Of a stretch of 64,000 nucleotides of DNA, positions 22,006-33,360 are shown in pieces (position 1 is the first letter of the stretch; each line of letters starts with the position of its first letter). The notes under the pieces are model-generated. The model did not search any database and had not been told where the DNA came from. It saw only the letters and a list, made by a program, of their open reading frames with translations. This DNA is from Catonia carolina (Eukaryota; Arthropoda; Insecta; Hemiptera; Achilidae). The stretch covers positions 130,016,171 to 130,080,170 of the forward strand of contig JAQMRL010000002.1 in the NCBI GenBank assembly GCA_035578175.1. The letters are read 5' to 3'. The translations under genes and the position numbers were made by a program.

Positions 22006-23364
22006 TCTACAATAGTTTCAAAAAATTCATAATTGAAAATTCTTAAATTAAGTGACATACCATTAATTATTAACTAGATAATTCATGCCAGAGCTTACTA
22101 TTCTTTTTTTTTATCGGGAACTGTACATTGTTGACAACTACCCAATTTGATCGCTGCTTTTTGCTGTATTTTTTGAGTAGATTAGACATGAGTTTGAACA
22201 GGGACCCCCCCCCAGTAGAGTTTGTTTATGGATGGCTGTCACTGGTCACCATACAAAGTCGCTTGCCCAACCAGTGTTACTTAACAAATAGCGACTTTCT
22301 ACCAGTTGACTGACTGGGCTGGCCTGAAGGCCGGGCTTACTATTCAGAAAAGAAAAATTAAATTTGTAAAAATCACAAATTTTACCAAACAAAATACAGA
22401 CATTGTTTTACAACTGTGCAACATAGAACAATCGGATGCAAAAACACCAAACTAATATAGTTCGGTCAAAATGTTTAACACCAACCAAATCACTACAAGA
22501 TCTTCCACTAAACAGTTTTAAAAATAAACTCTAGTTTCTGGTATAATAATGAATTCTTCAATGTTTGCTGAAATCAATTTCCAATTGGAACTGGCATAAA
22601 CTGCGTTTCAGGTGAAAAATAAATAAATAAATAAATAGTACCATACATTAATTTTCAGATTACCAGGCGATTTTACTTTTGCCCAAAAGAAACAATAACT
22701 GAATTACCTTCTTGAAAGTAAATTGACAAGGGATTTATCATAAGGTGTCTTTTTGGAATGAATATAATCCTATGATGGCTCTTTTATGCATCAACAAAAC
22801 AGGTTCTTCTCCAACCCTTGACAAATTATACCATAGCAATACTAATGAGACACCAAATGAACATCACTTTTAAATGGTACCTTTGTACACGAGTGAAAAA
22901 TTATGCATTTTCTACAAAAAAAAACAGTAAAATCTGAGTTTCCAAGAACTGCGATTTCATTCAGTCCATTACATGGAAAGGAATTACTAAATTTTAGTAA
23001 TATTTTTGTTAAATATAATATAAAAAAGTATAAAACCAAAAATAGAGACTGTCATTTTAACACTTTTTAATCAAACACATTTTTTAACACTACCACATGA
23101 AAATCAGTCCTTTAATTGACCTGAATAACACTGCAGGTTCAATTTCAAGAAATTTGTAGTTGCCATCTAAACATTGTAAAACTTTACTCTATAAATTAAG
23201 AAATGAAGTTTTTCCAAAACTTTTCATACAAATAATGTACAGTAACATAAAATATATAACAGAGGCTGCAACTAAAATTAAAAAATTGCAAAGGCTCAAA
23301 TAACTGGACAATAAAACAAAATAAACTATTAAATATTCTCATAATGAAAATGAAAAAAAAACAG
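22006..23364. other. Intergenic DNA, no gene seen
   Basis: No supported coding frame. It contains a C-run at 22205-22213 and an AAATAAATAAATAAAT run at about 22618-22636. Confidence 0.4.
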
Positions 23365-23812
23365 CCTTAGGGAGGCTTTGCTCTCATGGTAAAAAGTAGT
23401 TTTCTTAAGATTGTGCCTTAATGTGTATTAGTAACCATACAATCATAATAGGCTAATCTTTATCCCATATTCTGAGATTTTGATACATTATTTAATTATT
23501 CATACTATTTGATTGAAAACCAATGTAATCTTAAAACCATTTTTCACCATGACAGCAGAGCCTCTCCAAGAATTTCAGGAGACTTATTCTATTTTGTAGA
23601 AAACAAATGTAGTTAATAAGGCGATTTAAAAAAATCACAGGAGCCGTTTTTTTAGAAAATCAATGTCCAATCGTTAAAAACATTTTATGAGGGGTTCAGG
23701 GTGCCTGAAAACATGTATTTTTCGGGAAAATTAGATTTGGAAAAATCAAAATGAAAATAATACTTTCCTACCTTATAATATTTATATAAGACAAGAGAAA
23801 ATAAAAATTTCA
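23365..23812 (-). repeat. Repeat family A, rearranged copy
   Basis: The main part (23528-23812) is the 5' third of family A in minus orientation, ending TTTATATAAGACAAGAGAAAAT. A short piece at 23365-23430 (GGAGGCTTTGCTCTCATGGT) matches the same block in plus orientation. The copy is therefore internally inverted. Confidence 0.6.
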
Positions 23813-25433
23813 ACCCAATGAACTGAAAAATGAAGTTTTTGGAAAGGAAAGAAATCAAAACAATGTAAATACAATTCCTAGTGATCAGAATGCAAAAATA
23901 ATAAATAAAACAACCAAAAAAGTTTATGAACACAAAATGAGAACAGATAGCCAAATGTTAATCATAAAATAGACATGTATACTTATGAAGGTATTTTAGT
24001 TTTTGCATTTTCGTAAAAGTCAGCTAGTAATTTTTAAATATTACTTTTTTATTATTTTTCAAGGTTATGGTATTCGTACTTGACCTTAAAGTAGGTTCGT
24101 TACTTAAACTATACAATCCTCGCATTGCACATGCGGAATGAATGTTCTTTTACAAGTACTAGTGTAATTTACTGTCTTCTAAATGCTATTGTACTAGGTG
24201 ATTTTGAATTATTCATTACTTCCTTTGCTTTAACTATTCTTATGTCCATGCATACTCAATACAAACACTGTTTATGAATAACACATACATTGATAATTAA
24301 CCAGTTTTTCTAAATTTTAAGAATTTTTCAACATCTAAAAGTTTTAACTTTTATTTTATTAGGCACAGTTTTTTTTAACAAATATGTACAGTAATCAATC
24401 CTTTGCCATTCACAGCTGCTCAGTCCAAATGTTAAAACTTTAAAAAATTATACATTAAAATGTTTTTGTTTACATTCATCTCAATATTAAGACTAGTTAT
24501 GAGAAATTTTATTGTTTTGATTCACGTTGGGTACAATAAGTTTATTTTATTTTCATTATGTTTACTCTTTCAAGCTGCTAAAATGCCCAAATACACTGAA
24601 CACAAAAAACATTTTTTTGTTTTCAAGACATGCCTTTAAGAAAAATGAAGAAAATATTCAAAAAGCATGAAAGAAACAACTTTTATTTATTTATTATTTA
24701 AAAGACAGTTTATTAGGAAGTTATACATGAAAATACAGAAATTTCAAGAGAAGATTATGTAATATTAAATGTATATGTTATTAATGTATAAATAAATAAA
24801 TATTGTAGTGATTAATATTTACAGCATCTTTTTTAAATTATTTAGTCCTAAAGTGTTATTTTTTATGAAACAGTTTCTTGTGGCAACATCATGTCATAGT
24901 TTTATTAGAAGCATGTCCTGAAAGTGAAGAACAAGTAAACGAACTCCCAGAATAATGAACTTTATATTCGTAATTTATTTCGTTGGTCACTGTTCAGTAC
25001 TTTAACAATGCTATGTAATTAAATTCTCTACTGTGCGTCTATACACAATATTGAAATTCCCGTAATCACCAAATTAAAAAATATACTTTTCAGATCAGTT
25101 TCTGTTAGGGCGGGTTTTGGATAATCAGGGGGTTTTGATGTTGAAAAATAGAGAAGGATTAGGATGTTTAGGTTGACAATAAAACTTAAAAGGATACCAG
25201 TCAGTTCTGTTTTTATTTGCAAGAAAGAACAGTGATTATGATCGCTGTTGTTTGTTCGAAAGGATTATGATCCTTTTCTTCAGACATCAAAAGTAGTGGA
25301 ACTGAAAGACCTGTTTCTGTAAATCAGCCACAGCATACAAAAATTATCAATAATGTTTTTTAAATGTTTCTAATTGACCAGTACAACCCTTATAACCACA
25401 TTGATTTGGTTCAGCTACTAATGGTAAGTTTGT
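23813..25433. other. AT-rich intergenic DNA, no gene seen
   Basis: No coding frame, known repeat or RNA gene was recognised over 1.6 kb. Confidence 0.4.
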
Positions 25434-25536
25434 GGAATGTATACCTTGCAAAGGGATACTTAACCCTTTAAGTTTGTGGAAGGGATACTTAACCCTTTAA
25501 GTTTGTGGAATGTATACCTTGTAAAGGGATACTTAA
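25434..25536. repeat. 44-bp direct repeat, three copies (middle one shortened)
   Basis: Units contain TTTGTGGAATGTATACCTTG and AAAGGGATACTTAACCCTTT. The middle unit has lost the ATGTATACCTTGCAA part. The third unit runs directly into the left end of a piggyBac-like element at its TTAACCCT. Confidence 0.85.
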
Positions 25537-25949
25537 CCCTGGATTACCACCCCCTCAATTCCATTGCTTATTACCACCCATACCTCAAATCGACGTATAC
25601 TCTTTGGCAGCAGTTATTTCTGCCGAAGTGTCATAGGGAGTTAGGAGAAAAATTGAACATTATTATCTAAAATGTTAAAAATTTTATTAATTGACTTTTT
25701 GCTTAATATTAAATAAATAAAGAAAATAAAAAATAAAAAAAATTATTGCTTTTTCAGTCTTTCCATATACATCTTTATGACTTGTATAAAATCACATTAA
25801 ACAAGGTAAGGCACTTCTTTATGCTAATTCCCTTACTTATTAGTAACAACAGGAACTTTAAAATATCAAAGATCAATATAAAAGTTAGAAATAAAAACAA
25901 TATTTACAAAAAGTGGAATGAATTATAGCTAATTATGGTCAGTAAAAAA

Positions 25950-26879
25950 TCACAGATAGATAAAAGTACGAAAAATTCTCGTTGGAGTCCCGCAGAGCCT
26001 ACTTTCTTTCTGCACATTCAGGACATGATTTATGCAAATGTACTTGAAGCAAGTGGAACAATATGATTTAGTCATCCTCTTTATTTTGTATGAACAGAAC
26101 AAGCAATAATGCCTTTTACCATCTTCAGCTTGAACTTGTCGCCGCCTGCCTTCAATATTTTGCTTAAGGTCTTGAAGTCTCAAAAACGAAGAAATTGTCG
26201 TCCTGAGCGTCTTGGGAATGTTTAGCAAAGTCGTGTGTGCATCCAAAAAGAAGTCATGTCTTCCGCTAAGGACATCACGTAGTCAAATCTGTTGAGTGGT
26301 TTCTTGTCGCGATTTCTTTTATAAAAATTGTCCAAGTACAAAACGTACGAATTATGAACAGCAATATTTATCATATTGTAAAATATGCACATAGGCCATA
26401 GTTGGGTTTTTCTATTGGCGTTCATATTTTGGCAAATTTGGTCATACGTGTCAACTCCTCCTTTTGTTGTATTGTGTAGTTTAGGACAATTTCTGGTTTT
26501 CGTGAAACAGGATCAATTGAATCTGAGTTGTGAGCAGTTGAGACCAAGACGACTATTTTGTTTTGTTTTTCTCTGGTTTGTAGGAGACCAAAGTCATATT
26601 TTCGCTAAACAAAAACAAACTAGTCCCTTCACCCCGTGAAGAAAATTTTGGGTTGGTAAACTCTGTCGGAAGTTCTCTTTTATTTTTTCGTAACGTCCCA
26701 ATCAGTGTCAAACTGTATTCGGCTAGATTTATACTTGAAAACCAATTGTCACAAGTAATATTCCTGTGGGTACCTTTTATGGAATCTATCAGTTGTAGCA
26801 CAATATATTCGGCCTGAGGAACACCGACTGGAGTTGAGCCTTTTCCCTGATAAATTATTGCATTTACCACATATTTCAT
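25950..26879 (-). pseudogene. piggyBac-like transposase, N-terminus missing, frameshifted
   Basis: Reading from 26879: KYVVNAIIYQGKGSTPVG, then ITCDNWFSSINLA with the second catalytic aspartate in the position of the DNWF/DNYF motif, then GTLRKNKRELP. After a frame change comes TTKGGVDTYDQ with the third aspartate, and NRKTQLWPMCIFYNMINIA. After a second change near 26240 comes a cysteine-rich end, HYCLFCSYKIKRMTKSYCSTC. The first aspartate (DE.M motif) and everything before it are absent. It is clearly different from PBL1 at sequence level, so it is a separate family. Confidence 0.88.
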
Positions 26880-26904
26880 TTCATTACATTCATCCGAATG
26901 ACAT

Positions 26905-27125
26905 GTATGGGTTGAGTACTTATTACCACCTACACGTCAGAACGACGTGTATGGGATGAGCACAAATTACCACCTATACGTCAGAACGACGTGTATGGGA
27001 TGAGCACAAATTACTACCTACACGTCAGAACGACGTGTATGAGATGAGTACTAATTACCACTTACACGTCAGGACGAAGTGCTTGAGATGAGCACCTATT
27101 ACCACCTACACGTCGTTTCGACGCC
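26905..27125. promoter_or_regulatory. Iteron array: five 44-bp units inside PBL2
   Basis: Units begin at 26905, 26949, 26993, 27037 and 27081 with an exact 44-bp period. Each holds ATTACCACCTACACGTC-type sequence and the palindrome ACGTCAGAACGACGT (diverged in the last unit). The ATTACCAC core is also in the element's terminal repeat. These are probably repeated transposase-binding sites; that role is inferred. Confidence 0.85.
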
Positions 27126-27318
27126 TTGAGTTTTGAAAAACTAAAAATAACTTACCGTGGATTTGATAAAGCGCCTTGTCCCGTCAGTGGTACAATCACA
27201 ACTAACAAGACAGAGCATATCTAGCCGGCCAGGCCTCAGTGGCACCCCGGGAGGAAGATATTGCAAACTTAAAAAAAACACACGTCGAATCGACGTAGGG
27301 ATGGTAATCCAGGGTTAA

Positions 27319-27689
27319 ATTTAATCGGAGCATTGTGGCTGGGTTTTTTATGATGAAAGTACACATGAATTTACACACACAGGGATTCTTTCAGGTTGGC
27401 TGCTCACATACAAAATTGCTCATCTAGTACATGACACCTTACACATCAAATAGACTTTCTAGACTTGAGCTGGTTTGAAAGCCGAATATACATTGAACAG
27501 TTTTCATTCATTTTCTTTTATTTTCAGACAATGGACAATTTGCTTCATAAATTCTTTCATTCAATCAATCATTATTCAATCTTCAAAAAAATTGTTAAAC
27601 AATTTTTTTCTTTATTCAATCTTCTTTCAGATGGGTAAACATACCTGTTCTTCAGGAACATATAGCTCCCAAAGATAAATAAAAGGAAA
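27319..27689. other. Gap between two piggyBac-like remains
   Basis: AT-rich, with no supported gene. It may be the decayed continuation of the PBL-type fragment on its right. Confidence 0.3.
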
Positions 27690-28465
27690 AAAAATTAGTT
27701 GTTGATCATGTCTCCAAATCTTTTCCTAAAAGAAAATTTGTTTCCGTTAAAACACTGCTTTAATTTTCATCAGAATCATATTCCATTTTTGATTCACTTT
27801 CATGATCAGAGTGGACTATGTGTTCCTCTTCACAATCAGAAAATTGTCTTTAATTTTAATAACAATTTTTTTTTGTTTAACGTCAGACTGTTCTGGAATC
27901 ACTGCTAATGCCGACAGTGAAGGATGAAATGATTTTTTGAAACTTATGAAAATATGCAGTGCCCAAATGGGATTCAAACCCAAGACCAGATCATTTCCTT
28001 CCTCATCAGATAATAATTCTAGTAAAGTATCCAGCACTTCATCTTTTAAATATTTGCCCCACGTGACAAACAAAATGGTATTGTTACCAAGTAATAAAAC
28101 AAATAAACTGAATAATAATGGGTTGAGTATGTGTACATAAAATTTTCTCCAACACATAAGTTACTAATGTATATCTATTATAAAATTATCAATAAAAATA
28201 AACGATAAAAGTATGTATAAAAGTAAACAGTTTTACTTACTTGACCAGGTGTGTGGGGAATGCAATACCACCCATACAGACACACTTCTATAATATAATT
28301 GAAACGCAACAAAAATTACGTGGAATCAGAACTTCCAGTGAACAGACTAAGTATAAAACACGTACAACGAAGTGGAACAGGAGCATGCGTTACACATCAT
28401 ACCCAACAAAAATAAGTGAATTAACCACAAGTGGGGTGTTCTATTCCCTAGCGCCCACTCGAGGG
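27690..28465 (-). pseudogene. N-terminal fragment of a third piggyBac-like element (PBL3)
   Basis: The right end reads, inverted, CCCTCGAGTGGGCGC directly inside TTAA (28466-28469). Minus-strand peptides are acidic, as in piggyBac N-termini: DTLLELLSDEEGNDL (about 28050-28000), then, after a SINE insertion, SDCEEEHIVHSDHESES and FLLGKDLETWSTT (27845-27700). No catalytic part or left end is found, so the copy is cut off. The terminal sequence differs from PBL1 and PBL2. It may explain the missing N-terminus of PBL2 only if the two share ancestry, which the different ends argue against. Confidence 0.6.
27866..27985 (-). repeat. tRNA-derived SINE (type D) inserted in PBL3 coding region
   Basis: The T-run tail at 27866 and the body (GTCAGACTGTTCTGGAATCA) lead to the B-box inverse GGGATTCAAACCCAAG. 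It separates two peptide pieces of the PBL3 transposase N-terminus. Confidence 0.7.
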
Positions 28466-28469
28466 TTAA

Positions 28470-29039
28470 AATTATGAATGTTTTCATTTGATCAGCATAA
28501 CTATTTTCCTATAACGGTTACGTTTTGATGTTTGCTAGTTAGTGGAACATAACCCCCATTAATAGCGAGTGGTTGCTGTACTTGTAATAAAAGAGAAATT
28601 TAGATATACCAATAATAATAATTGAATCATGCAGTTAAACATATAATTTTTTCAGAAGGAATTTAAACTGATGCAACTAAATTGTGGTTGTTACATATAT
28701 AATAATTAAACTAATTTTAAACTCATTGTGTTAATCCTTATCTTAAAATTTTAAAAACTTATCAAGATGATAATGAAAAATTTAATTACCATTAATTTAG
28801 TAGGTCAGGCAGAAAAATGCAAGATTCCTTGATTGAACAACTCTTTGTTGCTTTTTAACCATTTGATGAGTAGTCCTGCATATTGAACTTGAGAAAAAGA
28901 TTTAAAATTTACAATTAGAGTTGAAAAGCATTCTCTAACCCTAATTCTCCTTAATTTATGTCTTTCAACATTATGTAGTATTCAATCAGTCTTCATAACC
29001 CGAATCATTATTATGTGATGTCTTCATTTTTTATAATTC
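28470..29039. other. Intergenic DNA, no gene seen
   Basis: AT-rich sequence without a supported feature. Confidence 0.35.
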
Positions 29040-29475
29040 AAGATATGAGGTGTGCGAAAGAGGTAAAGGTGAGGGTCACAATGGGCAAGGAGGCATTTGG
29101 TAGGAAAAGATGGATTTTCTGCAGCGGGCTTGCGGAAGAGATTGATGAAATGCTTGTTTGGAGTGTGGCCACGTATGGAGCGAAGACGTGAGAGGAGGAT
29201 GTATGAGAGGAGTTAAAGGCTCTGGAAATTTTGGATTACAAGAAGAATGGAAAGAGTTAGTAATGAAGAAGTGCTTCGGCGAGTGGGGGAGAAGAGGGGG
29301 CTGCTGGAGACTGTGGAAACACAGGTGGCTGGGAAAAGAGTGTCAGATTGCTAACGTGCTGGAGGGACCAGTTAATGGAAGGAAAACAAGAGGGTGCAAA
29401 AGGTATGAGGAGGTGAAGAGGTTGGTACAAGATAGGGAAAGATGGAGGACTGAATGTAGGGACCTGCTGTGAAGC
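29040..29475 (+). pseudogene. Non-LTR retrotransposon fragment, C-terminal region, frameshifted
   Basis: Pieces in different frames read MLVWSVATYGAKT, EEVLRRVGEKRGLLE and KRYEEVKRLVQDRERWR. This is the same succession as at the C-terminus of the LINE fragment at 3576 (LYGSETW, RRVDEKRSIW, RLAQDRTAWR). It is G-rich compared with its surroundings. It is a dead 3' remnant of a LINE distinct from the one that follows. Confidence 0.65.
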
Positions 29476-29589
29476 AGAACACGAATGATAAATGTGATAA
29501 TTTCACAGATTTGTTGATCCGATAATCATGAAGACATTCCCTAGTTAAGGGTACACACAATAGAAAAATAAATCACTTTATACACAAAT

Positions 29590-32500
29590 AATTTGCCCAT
29601 AACCCCGGGGAGTTGCTAGTCTCCTACGGGGCGCCTCCACAGGTGGCGGATAGTGGAATGCTCACCAGATATGGCGGGTACCGGGGAAATAAAATACCCG
29701 GGGCGGACCAAAACTAGTACCAAAGGGCATGACGGTTCCACATGTTAGTGGCGGTTTCCCAACAGCGTCTGTTCCACATGTTAGTGGCGGCTGAATAAAT
29801 ATCCTCTGCGGCTAACAACCGTAGTTGTAATTCGGAGCTTCGCTCCAGCTAAGGTTGATAGCCTATGATAGTCAATCATGAAAAAGTCTTTTGAGGAAAA
29901 ATTTCCACCGTCCAGAAAGGAGAAGACTACATCGGATTCGGTGGGTAGTCGCTTAGAAGACAAGAATGAGTCAGACAATCCAAAGTTACTAGTTCATGCC
30001 AGAACTCAGAAACTTAGAATCAACCACAAATCAATCACATATATTGCGACGCACTACATTAACTCTCTACTGAAGACAGGAAAACTCAAGAACTTCACAG
30101 ATGAACTGGACCGACAGAATATTCTACTAGCAGGGCTGCAGGAAATGAGAAACACTACAGAAGATCCATTTGAATCTCAGGGATATAGAATATATAATGG
30201 GAAGCCAGGACAAAGAGTTTTAAAACAATGTCCACAGTTTGGTACAGGATTTATAGTGAATTTGAAGATCATAGATTCTATAATTGATTTTAATGCTGTC
30301 TCACCTAGAATTGCTACATTGGACTTAAAAGCTGCCAACAAGGTGTACACAATAATAAATGCCCACGCACCCACTAATGAGAAAAATCGCTTGACAAAAA
30401 CTATGCAAGAGGTAGAGGAGTTCTGGGACCTCTTGGATCAAACAATAAATCAGATCAACAAGAAACACGTAAAGATTTTAATGGGGGATTTTAATGCCCA
30501 GCTAGGACAGGAAAAGAAATATCGAGATGTAATTGGAAAATGGTCTCCCCAAAAACATACAAATAGAAATGGACAAAGATTAATAGAAATCTGCAGAACT
30601 CACGGACTTATCTCTAAATCAACATACTTCAAGAGAAAACCTAGCAAACTTAAAACATGGAAACATCCAGACTGGACAAGAGGGGAATGGCAATTAGACC
30701 ACGTATGCATGGACAGATTCTTCCACAAGGAGATTTACAATGTCAAAGTGCTGAGAGGGACAGACACAGGTTCGGATCATTACTTGATAAAAATCAAAAT
30801 CAAGTTGACTCCACTAAGAAGGAAGAGGCAACAAACGGATGTGAAGAAGAAAAAGACATTTGACCCTCATCAATTAATCCAAAATGACCAATATAAAAAA
30901 GATACAGAAACTATCAAGTTAACCGATGATTTGGAAGAGATAAAGCAAATCCTCAAAGAACATGCAGAAAATTTGGCACCATTAAATCCCCGGAAAAACA
31001 TGCCTGGTGGAACAACGACTGTGACAAAGTACACGAAGAACGACATCACGCTTGGCTAAAATTCCAATCTCATAAGTCCGAAGAAAGTGCCAATAATCTC
31101 AAGAGCATAAGGGAAAAATTTTCCAAAATTATTAGGAAGTGTAAAAGACAATATGAAACACAATTAATTAACTCTGTAGAGGAAAATCACTATAAAACCA
31201 ACTCTAGACTATTACAAAGCTTTTCAGAAACAATTACAAAAATACAGCCCGCCTACATTATGGTTGAAAAACAAAGATGGAAAAACTGCACACAACAATA
31301 AGGAGAATGCTGAAATAATGGCAGAGGCATTTAAGGACCTTCTAAATTGTGATGAACCGGAAGAGACTTTGGAAATCAACACTGATACTCCTGTAAAAAC
31401 CAAACCTGTAAATATCAATCCCCCTACAATAAAAGAGGTTGAAACTGCACTTAAAGAATTGAAGAACTACAAAGCAAGTAGTAAAGACCGAATGTATGCA
31501 GAGGTGTGGAAATATGCTGGAATACCAAGTCATACCTCTCTTCATATGATACTAAAAAAGTATGGATTACTGAGAAATTTCCAAAACAATGGACTACAGC
31601 GATTATTCATCCTCTGCACAAGAAAGGCGATAGATGTAATCCGGACAACTATAGAGGTATATCACTCCTGGATTGTACTTATAAGATTTTTTCAAAGATT
31701 CTCTACAGGAGGATTAAGGACCAACTAGATCAAGAACTTGGAGAATACCAAGGAGGATTCAGGCCTTCGAGAAGTTGTGCAGAGCAAATACTCACATTGA
31801 AGTTAATTATGGCATACTATAAAAAGCGAAATAAACATCTCTCCATAACATTTGTTGACTTCAAGAAAGCTTATGATTCCATTCATAGGATATCACTATT
31901 GAAAATACTGACACATTTTGGACTTCACCCTAAGTTAATCAGATTAATAGAGTTAACATTAACTGATACAAGTTCTAAAATAAAGTTTAGAGGAGAACTC
32001 TCAGACCCATTTTGGATAAAAACTGGCTGACAAGGTGATGGATTATCACCGCTTCTTTTTAACTGTGCATTAGAGTACGTCATGAGAGAATGGGAAAAAG
32101 TAACAAAAAAAATATAACAATTGGATATCAAAAGGACGACATAAATCTGAACTGCCTGGGGTTTGCGGATGACCTAGCTCTTCTGGCCAACAACATCCAG
32201 GAAACAAAACAGCAAATCAGGTCTTTGGAAGATATAGCTCAGAAGATTGGTTTAAGGATATCGTTTGAAAAAACAGAAATATTACTAACTCATACTCCAC
32301 TTGCAGATAAAATAAGGTTGGACAACCACAATATAAAAATTGTGCAGAGATTTAAGTACTTGGGGGAAGTAATCACCTGCAACTTGAACGAAAAACCATC
32401 TTGGCAGAATAGAATAGACAAACTAACTAGGATTAAACATGCTACTAAGAACACATATAATAAAAGATGTCTTTCAATAAATACAAAACTAAGACACTAC

Positions 32501-33090
32501 AAAACAGTCGCCCTACCACAAATTACATACGCAAATGAAACAATATTTAAAACCACAAATACCATTGCAATAGATAAGGTCCTCAGGATTGAGAGAAGAA
32601 TAGTCAGAACTTGCTTGAACAAAAACTATCAAGTAGACGGAGTTTGGAGATTAGCTTCCAACGAAATAGTCTACAAAAACATAGAACCTATTACAAGTAT
32701 AATTAAAAAGAAACGAATATCATTCCTGGGACATCTTTTAAGGACACCTGAAAATAGAACTAGCAGAAAATAATAGGAAAACTGTGGTATAGTAAAAGTG
32801 ATATTAAATGGATCACAGAATTAAAAGAAGATATTAGAAGGTTACAAATTACAGTAGAGGATTTGAAGCACAAGACAAATGCGTTGAAGATATTGAAGGA
32901 CGAACGCGTTATACTACAGCCGGGAAGGAACAAGCAACGATTGGGAAGAGTGGTTCCAGAGGAGGAAAGAAAATTGCGCTCGGAAAGGATGAAAAAATAT
33001 TGGGCGGAAAAGAAAAGGAAGAAAGAAGGAAAGACTTTAAATGTAAAATGACTAAAGTGGTCCTTTGTAGGCCATACAATATAAAGAAAG
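29590..33090 (+). mobile_element. Near full-length non-LTR retrotransposon (LINE)
   Basis: A GC-rich 5' leader (29590-29877) contains a 20-bp direct repeat, GTTCCACATGTTAGTGGCGG (29735 and 29771). It is followed by one long coding region with endonuclease and reverse transcriptase, then a short 3' region after the stop at 33051. No poly-A tail is obvious; a family B copy starts at 33097. The domain order fits an RTE-like or related single-ORF clade, but the clade needs a phylogeny. Confidence 0.85.
29878..33051 (+). pseudogene. LINE ORF2-type protein: AP endonuclease plus reverse transcriptase, decayed
   Basis: The first segment (29878-31059) is the endonuclease/exonuclease/phosphatase fold: AGLQEMRN, VKILMGDFNAQLG, WQLDHVCMD and the catalytic GSDHYLI. 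The RT follows with HPLHKKGDRCNPDNYRGISL, GGFRPSRSCAEQIL, VDFKKAYDS and GFADDLALLA. The C-terminal part is SFLGHLLRTPENR and a basic end, SERMKKYWAEKKRKK. Frameshifts are seen near 31005, 31200, 31550 and 32105, two of them in A-runs. A TGA sits at 32028 before QGDGLSPLLF, where CGA (arginine) is expected. It is inactive but young enough to be read through end to end. Confidence 0.9.
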
Positions 33091-33096
33091 AATTTG

Positions 33097-33360
33097 CCCA
33101 TAACAGACAGGTGGAGTGTCAAATTATTTACGCTCAATCTATTAGTTGATCTGTTAGTTGTGTTGGGCTAAAATAAATAGTTCTGTTTCTTTTCACATGA
33201 TCAGCCTATTAAATGACTGAATCATTTAAGAACATAAGAGGCAGAGATGTAAAAGACTAATCAGAGTTATCTCCTTTGAAAGTAATGAATTTCATTATAT
33301 AGCCAGACCCTGTGGTGAATGAAGTGAAAGTGTCATTGGCAGAAAGGAAAATATGTGCTA
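33097..33360 (-). repeat. Repeat family B copy, truncated
   Basis: It starts CCATAACAGACAGGTGGAGT and is colinear with family B to GGAAAATATGTGCT, after which the rest of B is missing. It lies directly against the 3' end of the LINE. Confidence 0.75.

Larger units (their letters stand above)
25537..27314 (-). mobile_element. Truncated piggyBac-like element (PBL2)
   Basis: Intact TTAA duplications flank it (25533-25536, 27315-27318). The inverted ends are CCCTGGATTACCACCCC and, inverted from the right, CCCTGGATTACCATCCC: 17 bp with one mismatch. It carries the C-terminal two-thirds of a transposase on the minus strand and a 44-bp iteron array where the N-terminal coding part would be. The ends look recently mobile although the gene is broken, so it would need a transposase from elsewhere. 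Confidence 0.92.

Noticed and set aside
25476..25670. Plus-strand frame over the left end of PBL2
   Set aside because: It spans the junction of a tandem repeat and a transposon end and is not a gene.
26905..27125. CRISPR-like array
   Set aside because: The units are contiguous 44-bp tandem repeats without unique spacers, inside a eukaryotic transposon.
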